Assembly (NCBI GenBank): GCA_029265405.1
Contig: JAJUJI010000001.1
Span: 286,241-350,240, forward strand
Source: Clostridiales bacterium
Lineage (GTDB): Bacteria; Bacillota; Clostridia; Oscillospirales; Oscillospiraceae
Reading direction: 5' to 3'
DNA length: 64,000 nt
Shown here: positions 51,796 to 60,157 of the stretch, one piece after another
How positions within the stretch are numbered: position 1 is the stretch's first letter
Layout: every line of letters starts with the position of its first letter
Translations under genes and position numbers: made by a program
Notes under the pieces: generated by a model
What the model saw: only the letters and a program-made list of their open reading frames with translations
What the model was told of the DNA's origin: nothing
Databases searched by the model: none

Positions 51796-53141
51796 AAAGC
51801 TATATTGCTGCACTTAAAAGCTGGAAAAAGGTTTTCGCCTTTACCCTCGGCCGCAGCGTGAAGAGCCGGGGCTGGCTCCTTGCGACAATAATAATCGCCT
51901 TGCTCATTCTTATCGGCATATCCTCGGGCATGATGATATACGAGCTCGTCCAGAAAAGCAGGGAGGCTCTGACGGAGACGGCTATAAAGGAGGTCTTGGT
52001 GGTCGACGGCACGCCGGGGGCGGCGGATTACAATTATTTTAACCTGGTGGGCGACAGCGTTTTTAACAATATCAAATATACGATGATTGACGGAGCCGAA
52101 GCTGCGGCGGAAAAAGCCGGCGCCGCCAGCCTGATTCTCGACGTATCATACGACGGAACGATGTACAACGCCGCCGTGGTAAGGCCCGACGCTTCGGAAA
52201 TAAAAAAGAAGGACGCGAAGGCCTTCAGGGACTTTGTCGCCTCCTGGTTTCCTTACATCCTCATCCAAAAGTCGGGCGTCAAGCTGTCAAGCCTGCCGGA
52301 GCTGAGCGTTCCGGTGAACTCGGCGGTGCTTGCCGAAGGGGAAGGGAGCGACGAAGGCCTCAGCGGCGTCAGAAGCGTTATGTCCGCCGTATTGCCTTAC
52401 ATTATTATTCTTCTGATATACAATATGGTTATGATTTACGGGCAAAGCGTCGCCGGGAGCATACTTTTGGAGAAAAACTCTAAGCTTATGGACTTCTTTT
52501 TGATTTCCGTTAGGCCCGAGTCGATGGTTTTCGGCAAGATGCTGGCTGTGGCGCTGGCAGGGCTGCTGCAGCTTCTGGCGTGGATCGGCGCGGCCGCAGG
52601 CGGCTGCGCGCTGGGCGCGGCGCTTGTCAGGGCCTACAATCCCGGAACAGGCATGCCGCTGCTGAAATTTCTCGATATGCTCGGCGAGGCTTCGGGCATG
52701 TTCAGCCCCGTTAACGCCGCGCTGGCCCTGGTCGTGGTCGTATTCGGCTTCCTGATGTACTGCTCGATCTCCGCCATAGGCGGAGCTATGGCAAGCAAGC
52801 AGGAGGATCTGGGGGCGACAAACGCGCTCTTCACATTAATTTTATTGGCAAGCTTTTTCATAGCCGTATACGGCGGCGGTCTTTCAAACGGCGAGGTGGC
52901 CCCGGACAAGTGGCTCGCCTATGTGCCCTTCACCGCCGTGCTGGTAACTCCGGCAAGGCTCCTGATTGGCGAGCTTGCCCCGCTCCAGGGCCTTATATCC
53001 CTGGCGCTCATACTTGTCCTGATGCTGCTGGCCGCAGCCTTCGCCGGCAAGGTATACAAGCTTACTTCCTTTTGGCGCGGCAACCCGCCGAAGCTGGGAG
53101 CGGTCGTAAAAATGATGAGAAGCGGAAAGGGGCGGGCCTAA
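51792..53141 (+). CDS. ABC exporter permease, NatB-like (second)
   Basis: 449 residues with the same plan as its neighbour: N-terminal helix (~28-50), extracytoplasmic domain (~55-195), then about six helices. The loop E-K-N-S-K-L-M-D-F-F-L-I-S-V-R-P-E aligns with E-K-T-S-S-L-V-D-T-L-M-I-S-V-R-P in the first permease, so the two are ancient duplicates. It is coupled by ATGA and ends inside the terminator at 53122. Confidence 0.85.
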   Translation: MKSYIAALKSWKKVFAFTLGRSVKSRGWLLATIIIALLILIGISSGMMIYELVQKSREALTETAIKEVLVVDGTPGAADYNYFNLVGDSVFNNIKYTMIDGAEAAAEKAGAASLILDVSYDGTMYNAAVVRPDASEIKKKDAKAFRDFVASWFPYILIQKSGVKLSSLPELSVPVNSAVLAEGEGSDEGLSGVRSVMSAVLPYIIILLIYNMVMIYGQSVAGSILLEKNSKLMDFFLISVRPESMVFGKMLAVALAGLLQLLAWIGAAAGGCALGAALVRAYNPGTGMPLLKFLDMLGEASGMFSPVNAALALVVVVFGFLMYCSISAIGGAMASKQEDLGATNALFTLILLASFFIAVYGGGLSNGEVAPDKWLAYVPFTAVLVTPARLLIGELAPLQGLISLALILVLMLLAAAFAGKVYKLTSFWRGNPPKLGAVVKMMRSGKGRA

Positions 53142-53157
53142 GCCTGCCCCTTTCCGC
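53122..53157. terminator. Hairpin spanning the permease stop codon
   Basis: A 16-bp stem with one mismatch (53122-53137 with 53142-53157); the TAA stop lies in the loop. It separates the convergent permease and ridA genes. There is no T tract. Confidence 0.6.
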
Positions 53158-53166
53158 AATCAAGCT

Positions 53167-53544
53167 TCACCTTCTTGCCGCTACGGCTTCTATCTCAATT
53201 AGCCCGCCTTTGGGAAGCTTAGACACCTCGACGCAGGAGCGGGAGGGGAAGGGAGCGGCGAAGTATCTGGCGTAAATCTCATTGATGCCGGCAAAGCAGG
53301 ACATGTCGGTAATGAAAACTGTGGTTTTCACTACGTCGTCCATGGACAGCCCGGCCTCCTTCAGCAGCGCCGAAAGATTTTTCAGCGCCTGCTCGGCCTG
53401 GGCGTATATGTCGCCCTTGAGCTGACCGTCGGCCGGGTCTATGCCCAGCATGCCGGAGGTGTAGATCATGCCGTTTATTTCGCTTGCCTGAGAATATGGC
53501 CCCACGGCGGCGGGAGCCTTGTCCGTATTAACAGCTTTTTTCAT
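53167..53544 (-). CDS. ridA: RidA-family enamine/imine deaminase
   Basis: 125 residues of the YjgF/YER057c/UK114 family. It hydrolyses reactive enamines such as 2-aminoacrylate formed by PLP enzymes. The conserved Arg (P-S-R-S-C-V-E-V) and the terminal I-E-I-E-A-V-A are present. It is a cytosolic trimer in known members. It stands alone, convergent with the ABC exporter. Confidence 0.94.
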   Translation of the reverse strand: MKKAVNTDKAPAAVGPYSQASEINGMIYTSGMLGIDPADGQLKGDIYAQAEQALKNLSALLKEAGLSMDDVVKTTVFITDMSCFAGINEIYARYFAAPFPSRSCVEVSKLPKGGLIEIEAVAARR

Positions 53545-53752
53545 ATTGCGATCTCCTTTTGGCGAAAGTCAACGAAGCAAAATAGCGGCTTAATTATAAC
53601 TCAAGCTCAGGCGCATGCCAACATATTAACGCGGCTAAATCTCAAAAAGCCCGAAAGCCGGGGCTGAGCAGGAAAAGGCAAAGGCTTTCCGAGCTTGCCC
53701 CGAAGAACGCGGCATGGTATATTTGTCTTGCAAAATGTGGCGGGGAAGACGT

Positions 53753-54424
53753 ATGTATAAAATACTTGTAGTCGAGGATGACCGGACGATCGCATATGAA
53801 ATTGAAAACAGCCTGCGCCGCTGGGGCTTCGACGCCCGCGAGGCGGAGGACTTTTCAAATGTTTTGGGAATATTCGAGAGCTATCGGCCGCATCTGGTGA
53901 TTCTGGACATATCCCTGCCGTTTTACAACGGCTACTACTGGTGCGGGCAGATACGGAAGCTGTCCAAGGCGCCGGTAATTTTTCTTTCCTCCCGCTCGGA
54001 CAACATGGATATAGTTATGGCGGTCGGCATGGGAGGGGACGATTACATAACAAAGCCCGTTTCCATGGAGGTCCTTGTGGCCAAGGTGCAGGCCATGCTG
54101 AGGCGGGCCTACGACTATGAAGCCGGCTCCGCGCTTTCGCTGCGCGGCGCGGCGCTGGATTTGGGCGGACTCTGCCTTGTCCGGGGGGAAGCGAAAACGG
54201 AGCTGACAAAAAACGAGGCGCGGCTCCTGCAGACCCTTCTCATGAAAAAAGGGGCGGTTGTGAGCCGGGAGGAGCTGATGCTGGCCCTCTGGGACAGCGA
54301 CGAGTTCGTGGACGACAACACCCTGACGGTGAATGTGAACAGGCTCAGGAAAACGCTTGAAGACGCCGGCTTCGACGGCTGCATAGTTACGCATAAGGGA
54401 AAGGGCTATGCCGTGCGTGATTGA
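53753..54424 (+). CDS. OmpR-family response regulator of a Bce-type module
   Basis: 223 residues. The receiver domain has the acidic pair at 9-10, phospho-acceptor Asp52 (L-V-I-L-D-I-S-L-P) and Lys104 (T-K-P). A C-terminal winged-helix DNA-binding domain follows (residues ~125-223; V-N-V-N-R-L-R-K-T-L). The domain order and the linked kinase and BceAB transporter identify it as BceR-like, activating the transporter when antimicrobial peptides are bound. ATG 53753 follows GGGGAAG. It overlaps the kinase gene by 17 bases. Confidence 0.92.
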   Translation: MYKILVVEDDRTIAYEIENSLRRWGFDAREAEDFSNVLGIFESYRPHLVILDISLPFYNGYYWCGQIRKLSKAPVIFLSSRSDNMDIVMAVGMGGDDYITKPVSMEVLVAKVQAMLRRAYDYEAGSALSLRGAALDLGGLCLVRGEAKTELTKNEARLLQTLLMKKGAVVSREELMLALWDSDEFVDDNTLTVNVNRLRKTLEDAGFDGCIVTHKGKGYAVRD

Positions 54425-55412
54425 CTTATTCCGCTTTTTAAAAGCCAGGCTTCCGTATGCCGCGTTTTTCGGCATAACCGTCGCCGTCGTCGCCGGCGTA
54501 TCGTACCTTGCGGGGCAGGATGCCTCCTGCGCCCGCTACATGGTTTTGCTGATAAGCTTTTTCTTTCTGCTTTTCCTGTGCCTTGACGGGCTGCGCTATT
54601 TCCGGCACAGAAGGATATTGAGGGGCCTGCCGGAGCGCTTTTACGAGCATGCCGCCGAGCTGAGCCTGCCCGAGCCCTCGGATGCGCTGGAGGCCGACTA
54701 TTCGCGCCTTCTCAGGGAGCTGGCGGAAGCCTTCGGAGAGATGAAAAGGAAGCATGACAGGGCTCGGAACGAGAGCCTGGAATATTATACGCTCTGGGTG
54801 CATCAGATAAAGACGCCCATAGCGGCTCTGAGCCTTGTGCTGGAACGGATGGACGGCGAAGCGGCGGGGGTCATAAGGCAGGAGCTGTTCAAGATAGAGC
54901 GCTACGCGGATATGGCCCTGCGGTATGTAAAGCTGTCCGACATAGCCTCGGATTTGGTGATAGAAACATGCCGGCTTGAAGACGTTGTGCGCGACAGCGT
55001 GAGAAAATTCGGGATACCGATAGTGTACAAGAAGCTGGCGGTGGAGATAGGCGCTATTGAAGCGACGGTGCTGAGCGACAGGAGATGGCTGGCCTTCATA
55101 CTGGAGCAGCTTATCTCAAACGCCGTAAAATACACCGGCTCCGGCCGCATAAGGATATTCATGGAAGCGCACGAGCTTGCGGTTGAGGACAGCGGCATAG
55201 GCATACGCGCGGAGGACCTGCCGATGATCTTTGCCAAGGGCTTTACCGGGCGCAACGGCAGGATGGACGGCAGGGCCTCCGGCATAGGACTCTATCTGGC
55301 GAAAAAGGCGGCCGACGCTTTGGGCGTGAGGATTCGCGTCAAGTCCAGGATAGGCGAAGGGACGACGGTATTCCTGAGCTTTCCGGAAAGCGACGGCGAC
55401 ATGTACAGGTGA
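54408..55412 (+). CDS. Intramembrane-sensing histidine kinase (BceS-like)
   Basis: 334 residues. Two membrane helices (~17-35 and ~44-61) are joined by only a few extracytoplasmic residues, which is the mark of kinases that sense through a partner ABC transporter. The H-box W-V-H-Q-I-K-T-P (His132) is followed by the N-box N-A-V-K-Y, the D-S-G-I-G-I and G-I-G-L-Y-L boxes of the ATPase domain. It phosphorylates the upstream regulator. The start overlaps the regulator gene, with AAGGG upstream. Confidence 0.92.
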   Translation: MPCVIDLFRFLKARLPYAAFFGITVAVVAGVSYLAGQDASCARYMVLLISFFFLLFLCLDGLRYFRHRRILRGLPERFYEHAAELSLPEPSDALEADYSRLLRELAEAFGEMKRKHDRARNESLEYYTLWVHQIKTPIAALSLVLERMDGEAAGVIRQELFKIERYADMALRYVKLSDIASDLVIETCRLEDVVRDSVRKFGIPIVYKKLAVEIGAIEATVLSDRRWLAFILEQLISNAVKYTGSGRIRIFMEAHELAVEDSGIGIRAEDLPMIFAKGFTGRNGRMDGRASGIGLYLAKKAADALGVRIRVKSRIGEGTTVFLSFPESDGDMYR

Positions 55413-55415
55413 CAA

Positions 55416-55445
55416 AAATGTAAGCTTAAAGGCTCAAATGTAAGC
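55416..55445 (+). promoter_or_regulatory. Putative response-regulator binding site: direct repeats
   Basis: AAATGTAAGC occurs twice, at 55416-55425 and 55436-55445, exactly 20 bases apart (two helical turns). This is the arrangement expected for an OmpR-type dimer. It lies just after the kinase gene and 70 bases before bceA, as expected for induction of bceAB. Confidence 0.65.
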
Positions 55446-55473
55446 CGCCGCTATGGAAAGCGGGGCTTTTTTT
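55443..55473 (+). terminator. Terminator between the kinase and bceA
   Basis: A 9-bp stem with one bulged base and a ~6-base loop is followed by seven T (55467-55473). It partly overlaps the second direct repeat. It should stop kinase-gene transcription, leaving bceAB under its own start, with a possible -10 TAATCT or TTATAC at 55477-55486. Confidence 0.7.
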
Positions 55474-55515
55474 GCTGTAATCTTATACCCGCAAGTTAGA
55501 TTTGGAGGTATAAGC

Positions 55516-56283
55516 ATGGAACTGCTTAAGGTGGATAACGTAAAGAAGATCTACAATTTGAAGCTGAGGGCTAAGCAGTGCGTCGCGCTCAGACAGGTGA
55601 GCTTTGAGGTGGCGCAGGGAGAGTTCCTAGCGATAATGGGGCCGTCGGGCAGCGGAAAGACCACGCTGCTGAATATAATAGCTTCCCTGGACAAGCCCAC
55701 GGAGGGGGAGGTCTACCTGGACGGAAAGAGCTATTCCTCGATCAGGGAAAGGGAGCTGTCGGAATTCAGGCGCAAGCATCTGGGCTTCGTATTCCAGGAT
55801 TTCAATCTTCTCGACGCGTTTTCATTAAAGGACAATATACTTCTGCCCCTGGTGCTGTCCCAAACGCCCCTGCGGGAAATGGAAAAGAGCCTCGCTCCGG
55901 TGGCGGACATGCTCGGCATAACAGAGCTGCTGTGCAAATACCCTTATGAGGTTTCCGGAGGGGAAAAGCAGCGCGCCGCAGTCGCCCGGGCCATAATAAC
56001 CAATCCGCGCCTGATCCTGGCCGACGAGCCGACCGGCGCGCTGGATTCGAAGGCCTCGGCCGGCCTGCTGGGCAATTTCAGCGCCCTGAACGCCCTGGGC
56101 AAGACCATACTTATGGTGACCCACAGCTCCTATGCCGCAAGCTACGCCTCCCGGGTGCTGTTCATACGCGACGGAGAGATCTTTTCCCAGATTTACAGAG
56201 GGGATGAGGGAAACCACGCCTTCTTTGAGCGCATCGTGGCAAACCTCTCCGTGCTTTCGGAAGGAGGGACCGACATTGGCTAG
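55516..56283 (+). CDS. bceA: Antimicrobial-peptide ABC transporter ATPase (BceA-like)
   Basis: 255 residues. Walker A G-P-S-G-S-G-K-T, Q-loop F-Q-D-F-N-L, signature V-S-G-G-E-K-Q-R and Walker B L-I-L-A-D-E-P-T-G-A-L-D are intact. It resembles the LolD/MacB-type ATPases that use energy to free lipid targets from peptide antibiotics. TTGGAGG lies 8 bases before the ATG. Its end overlaps the permease start by 8 bases. It is probably induced through the direct repeats at 55416. Confidence 0.93.
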   Translation: MELLKVDNVKKIYNLKLRAKQCVALRQVSFEVAQGEFLAIMGPSGSGKTTLLNIIASLDKPTEGEVYLDGKSYSSIRERELSEFRRKHLGFVFQDFNLLDAFSLKDNILLPLVLSQTPLREMEKSLAPVADMLGITELLCKYPYEVSGGEKQRAAVARAIITNPRLILADEPTGALDSKASAGLLGNFSALNALGKTILMVTHSSYAASYASRVLFIRDGEIFSQIYRGDEGNHAFFERIVANLSVLSEGGTDIG

Positions 56284-57952
56284 GGCCTTTTACCTTAAGC
56301 TGGCGCTTCATAATGTGCAAAGGAACGGCAAAACATACCTGCCGTATATAATGGCGACGGGCATAATAAGCGGCGTGTACCTGCTTATTTGCGGGCTGCT
56401 TTTTTCCGACGGGCTGAGCAACCGCCCCTCCGGGGCGACGGCAAAGGCTATTTTTGCCGTCGGGCTTGTGATGTTTACCGTGTTTGCCTTTTTCTTTATG
56501 GTTTACATAAACAATTACATAACGGGCCGGCGCAAAAAGGAATTCGGGCTGTACGGCATACTGGGGCTTGAAAAAAGGCATGTTATCCGTGTCCTCGTAT
56601 GGGAGAATTTGACCACGCTTGCCGCAGGCGTCGCCGCCGGCATCCTGTTTGCCCTGGTTTTCGGCAGGCTTCTGTTCATGATACTGATGAAGCTGATACA
56701 TGCCGCTGCGGGCAGCGTATTCAGGATAGACTCCTTGGCGTATCTGCTCACGATAGGGCTGTTCATTAGCGTTTTTATCATGACATCCCTGTTGAACGGA
56801 GGAAAGGTCAGGCTGTCCAGTCCTATCCAGCTTTTGGGGAGCGAAAGGAGGGGCGAGAAGGACTCGGCGCTGAAAATACCGCTGACTGCAATCGGGCTGG
56901 CCGCGCTGGGCGCCGCTTATTATTTCGCGTGGACCATTGAAGAATCCTCAACCGCGCTGGGCGCGTTTTTCCTGCTTGCCATACTTGTGATAATAGCCAC
57001 CAATATATTGTTCGCCTCCGGAAGCATAGTGGTTTTGAAAGCCTTGCGCGCCTGCAAGAACCTGTATTACAAGCCGGGCAATTTTATCGCGATAGGCGGC
57101 ATGTTCCAGCGCATGAGGCAAAACGCCAAGTCCCTGGCGACCATATGCATATTGTCCACAATGCTGGTGGTCACCGTTTCCGGCACGCTTGCCCTGTATT
57201 TGGGACAGGAGGAGATGCTGCGCGACCTGTTCCCCTGCGATGTAAAAATTTCCGTAGACGGTTCCCTTGACCGGCAGACCCTGCTTGATTTCGGGCGGGG
57301 GCTTGCGGCCCTGGCTGAAAAGCGCAATGTTAAAATTTGCAAATGCGATGAGAGCGAGGCTTACGGCGGGCCGGAGCCGGCGTTTGAGGACGCTTACGGC
57401 ATTGTCTATCAAGGCGGCCTTATAAGCTTCAACGCCGAGGGACGGCAGGAGGACTGTCTGGCGTTTGTCAGGGATACCGACGCGCTTGCCGGCCAAGCGC
57501 TTCCGGAGGGCGCTTATACTGTGGCTCAAAGCATATTCGAGGCGAGAGAGGAAAGCTACGGGATATACGGCGGACTGCTGTTCCTCGGTGCCTTCTTCGG
57601 CCTGCTGTTTCTGGCGGTTACGGTGCTGATAATATACTTCAAGCAGGTTTCCGAAGGCTATGAGGACAAGGAGCAGTTTGCCATACTTCAAAAGGTGGGT
57701 ATGGACGACAGAATGGTCAAATCGACAATCAACAGGCAGGTTCTGTGGGTGTTTTTCATACCTCTGGGAATGACGCTGGCGCATATGGTTTTCGCTTCGA
57801 GGATAATGGCCAGGATGCTTCAGGTGTTCAACCTTTACGACTGGGGCCTCGTGCTTCGCTGCATAGGCGGCGTATGCGTTTTGTTCGCGCTGCTGTATCT
57901 GACGGTGTACAAGCTGACGGCAAAGGTATATTACGGCATAGTAAGACGTTAG
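56276..57952 (+). CDS. bceB: Antimicrobial-peptide ABC transporter permease (BceB-like)
   Basis: 558 residues from TTG 56276, which has AAGGAGG 9 bases upstream. FtsX-type permease: N-terminal helix, three helices (~50-185), more helices at ~200-290, a soluble extracytoplasmic domain (~315-440) and the final helices (~450-550). It is shorter than Bacillus BceB (~650) because the extracytoplasmic domain is smaller, which may mean a different peptide range. It forms a sensory and resistance complex with BceA and the kinase. Confidence 0.9.
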   Translation: MARAFYLKLALHNVQRNGKTYLPYIMATGIISGVYLLICGLLFSDGLSNRPSGATAKAIFAVGLVMFTVFAFFFMVYINNYITGRRKKEFGLYGILGLEKRHVIRVLVWENLTTLAAGVAAGILFALVFGRLLFMILMKLIHAAAGSVFRIDSLAYLLTIGLFISVFIMTSLLNGGKVRLSSPIQLLGSERRGEKDSALKIPLTAIGLAALGAAYYFAWTIEESSTALGAFFLLAILVIIATNILFASGSIVVLKALRACKNLYYKPGNFIAIGGMFQRMRQNAKSLATICILSTMLVVTVSGTLALYLGQEEMLRDLFPCDVKISVDGSLDRQTLLDFGRGLAALAEKRNVKICKCDESEAYGGPEPAFEDAYGIVYQGGLISFNAEGRQEDCLAFVRDTDALAGQALPEGAYTVAQSIFEAREESYGIYGGLLFLGAFFGLLFLAVTVLIIYFKQVSEGYEDKEQFAILQKVGMDDRMVKSTINRQVLWVFFIPLGMTLAHMVFASRIMARMLQVFNLYDWGLVLRCIGGVCVLFALLYLTVYKLTAKVYYGIVRR

Positions 57953-57971
57953 CTCGGGAAAGGAAAAAGGA

Positions 57972-58003
57972 CGGCCGGCGTAAAAAAGCCGGTCGCCTTT
58001 TTT
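57972..58003 (+). terminator. Terminator of bceAB
   Basis: An 8-bp stem with one G-T pair (57972-57979 with 57988-57995), loop GTAAAAAA, then TTTTTT at 57998-58003. Confidence 0.8.
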
Positions 58004-58095
58004 GCCGCCGGCGGCCGGGAGTGTCATTTCTGGCCCGGCGTAATATTATGTAGCGTGACGTACTGCTGTACTTCAGCGCTGCGGAGGTTGCGGAT

Positions 58096-58539
58096 ATGCC
58101 GATGTCAACAAGAGAGCTGTTTGCGCGAATGATAAAATGCGAAGCCGGAGGCGAGGGGCTGGGCGGCATGCAGGCGGTGGCGACGACCATAATGAACAGG
58201 GTAAATGTGGCTTACGGCGAATACCTGAGGACGGGGCAGGGCAGCCTGAGAAGGATACTTGAGCAGCCGGGCCAGTTTACCTGCTACATGACCGAGGTCT
58301 ACGGACAGTATAATCCTCAGAACGTATGGAATACGCCGCCTGATCAGATACACTACGACGTGGCGGACTGGGCTCTGGCAGGCAACATACATCCCGGGGT
58401 GTTCGATACCCTGTGGTATATGAATCCCTACAGCCCGACCTGCCCTCCGTATTTTCCGTACAATAAAACCGGAGTGCAGTTCAACAGGGTAGCGCAGCAT
58501 TGCTTTTACCAGCCGACCTCATTGTACGCCTTGACATAA
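58096..58539 (+). CDS. Spore cortex-lytic hydrolase, CwlJ-like
   Basis: 147 residues, a single hydrolase-2 (SleB/CwlJ) domain without signal peptide or binding domain. That matches CwlJ, which is made in the mother cell and held in the coat. The catalytic-region Glu16 and Glu20 lie in K-C-E-A-G-G-E-G, and the A-V-A-T-T-I-M-N-R-V block follows. It degrades cortex peptidoglycan during germination. The next gene is GerQ-like, and in Bacillus CwlJ needs GerQ; the two lie 26 bases apart. GGAGG is 10 bases before the ATG. Confidence 0.88.
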   Translation: MPMSTRELFARMIKCEAGGEGLGGMQAVATTIMNRVNVAYGEYLRTGQGSLRRILEQPGQFTCYMTEVYGQYNPQNVWNTPPDQIHYDVADWALAGNIHPGVFDTLWYMNPYSPTCPPYFPYNKTGVQFNRVAQHCFYQPTSLYALT

Positions 58540-58565
58540 TTTAAAAAATGCGGGGGAGTGCTTGT

Positions 58566-58946
58566 TTGGATAAGTACACAGCCAATGTTACGAACGATTA
58601 CCGCGTCAAAGGCCAGTCTGGACAGACAGCCGCGAGGCCTGCGGCGCCGTCGGCGCCTCTCCAAAGGCAGACTGCGTCAGGTCCCGAAGGCTTGGCGCAG
58701 ACCGCGCCCCAGTCGATGACGCCCACCACTATGGAGAGTACATATTACTTGGCCGGGCTGCTGACGACCTTTATCGGCAGCAAGGTCAGGGTCCAGTTTC
58801 TGATAGGCACCACGGGCCCGCTGCTGGACATAGTCGGGACGCTAATTCAGGTAGGCGCCAACTACATTATCATCCAGCCTATAGAAACCGACGACTTGAT
58901 GATATGCGATTTGTTCTCAATTAAATTTACAACGGTATACCGTTAG
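58566..58946 (+). CDS. GerQ-like spore coat protein
   Basis: 126 residues from TTG 58566 (GGGGGAG upstream). Residues 1-55 are a Gln/Ala/Pro/Thr-rich disordered segment. Residues ~58-126 form a small beta domain (L-T-T-F-I-G-S-K-V-R-V-Q-F; A-N-Y-I-I-I-Q-P; F-S-I-K-F-T-T-V-Y) that matches the GerQ C-terminal domain in pattern. GerQ localises CwlJ to the coat and is cross-linked there. Assignment rests on pattern and on the cwlJ-gerQ pairing. Confidence 0.75.
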   Translation: MDKYTANVTNDYRVKGQSGQTAARPAAPSAPLQRQTASGPEGLAQTAPQSMTPTTMESTYYLAGLLTTFIGSKVRVQFLIGTTGPLLDIVGTLIQVGANYIIIQPIETDDLMICDLFSIKFTTVYR

Positions 58947-59047
58947 TTTCCTAAAAAACGGTTATGTAATAAAAAAAGGTAGCTGCATAGGAGCGAAATG
59001 GTATATAATGCTTTTGAAATCATTACGAAAGAGAGGGACAACAGGAT

Positions 59048-59724
59048 ATGGAAGAGACAATAATGTGGAGAATACCCCTTATTGGCGATCCGGCGCCTTC
59101 TTTAAAATGGGAACAACGCAGGGGGACATAAGCCTTCCGGACGACTACCGGGGCAAATGGGTGATACTGTTTTCCCATCCCGCAGACTTTACGCCGGTCT
59201 GTACAACCGAATTCATGACCTTTGCATCGATGCTAGACGAGTTCAAGGCGCTGAACACAGAACTGGTGGGTTTGTCGGTGGACTCCATTTACGCCCATAT
59301 AGCCTGGCTCAGGAAGATTAAGGAGCTGGAATGGAAGGGCATGAAAAACCTGGAAGTTACCTTCCCGCTGATTGAGGACATACGAATGGAAGTCGCCAAC
59401 AAATACGGCATGATTCAGCCCGGGCAGTCAAATACTCAAGCGGTCAGGGCGGTGTTTGTAATCGATCCCAAGGGTATAATACGCCTTATCCTGTATTATC
59501 CCCTGACAACGGGAAGGAATTTCGACGAAATCAAGCGCGTTGTCCAGGCGCTCCAGAAGGCGGATGCCGATGGGGTAGCCACGCCGGCAGACTGGAGGCC
59601 CGGTGACGACTGCATTATCCCCACCGCCGGCTCCTGCGGAACCGCCAAGGAGAGAATGGAAGCGCCCGCCGAGGATACGTATTGCCTCGACTGGTTCATG
59701 TGCTTCAAAAAAGAAAAAAAGTAG
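59048..59724 (+). CDS. Peroxiredoxin (Prx6/AhpC type) requiring a -1 frameshift
   Basis: The protein is recognisable only across two frames. ATG 59048 opens MEETIMWRIPLIGDPAPS-L-K, then that frame runs to TAA at 59129. The -1 frame continues seamlessly with M-G-T-T-Q-G-D-I-S-L and the active site P-A-D-F-T-P-V-C (Cys52) to 59724, 225 residues in all. The junction is a T-TTA-AAA heptamer (59101-59107), a canonical -1 slippery form; a single lost T in the run would explain it equally. The C-terminus has extra cysteines (S-C-G; Y-C-L-D-W-F-M-C). It reduces peroxides and sits 22 bases before a ferritin-like gene. Confidence 0.8.
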
Positions 59725-59746
59725 AATAACAAAGGAGATAAGACAA

Positions 59747-60052
59747 ATGCCCGAATTTGGAACGCCGTTTTCAGGTCTTGCCGGGGAGCGCAGACTGACC
59801 GACGCGGAGCTGGTACGCGCGATAAGGTTTATGGTCGCTGCGGAATACGAGGCCATACAGCTCTATATGCAGCTTGCAGAATCCACGGACAACAGGCTGG
59901 CCGCCGAGGTGCTTAAGGATATAGCCGACGAGGAGCGGGTCCACGCCGGCGAGTTTTTGAGGCTGCTCAAGGAGCTGGAGCCGGACGAGGAAAGGTTCTA
60001 CGCCGAGGGCGCCGAGGAAGTGGAAGAGGAAATTAGGAAGCTTAAAGGCTGA
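59747..60052 (+). CDS. Ferritin-like diiron protein (rubrerythrin/encapsulated-ferritin type)
   Basis: 101 residues forming two helices with metal ligands E33 (A-A-E-Y-E-A-I) and E63-x-x-H66 (E-E-R-V-H). Dimers would complete a four-helix diiron site. This is the short ferritin-like family found in anaerobes and, in some species, fused to or beside encapsulin; no encapsulin is present here. Iron oxidation or peroxide scavenging next to the peroxiredoxin is likely. AAAGGAGA precedes the ATG. Confidence 0.82.
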   Translation: MPEFGTPFSGLAGERRLTDAELVRAIRFMVAAEYEAIQLYMQLAESTDNRLAAEVLKDIADEERVHAGEFLRLLKELEPDEERFYAEGAEEVEEEIRKLKG

Positions 60053-60072
60053 AGCGGAGCGGCACACGCATT

Positions 60073-60109
60073 AAGGGCGGACGCGGTCTTTATGACCGCG
60101 TCCGCCCTT
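60073..60109. terminator. Bidirectional terminator at the end of the radical SAM operon
   Basis: A perfect 16-bp stem (60073-60088 with 60094-60109), 5-base loop. T follows on the plus strand (TTG). It closes both the peroxiredoxin-ferritin pair and the opposing operon. Confidence 0.82.
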
Positions 60110-60157
60110 TTGAATATTGCGCGTATAAAGCGGGCATGGCTAAGCCAAATGCTATAT

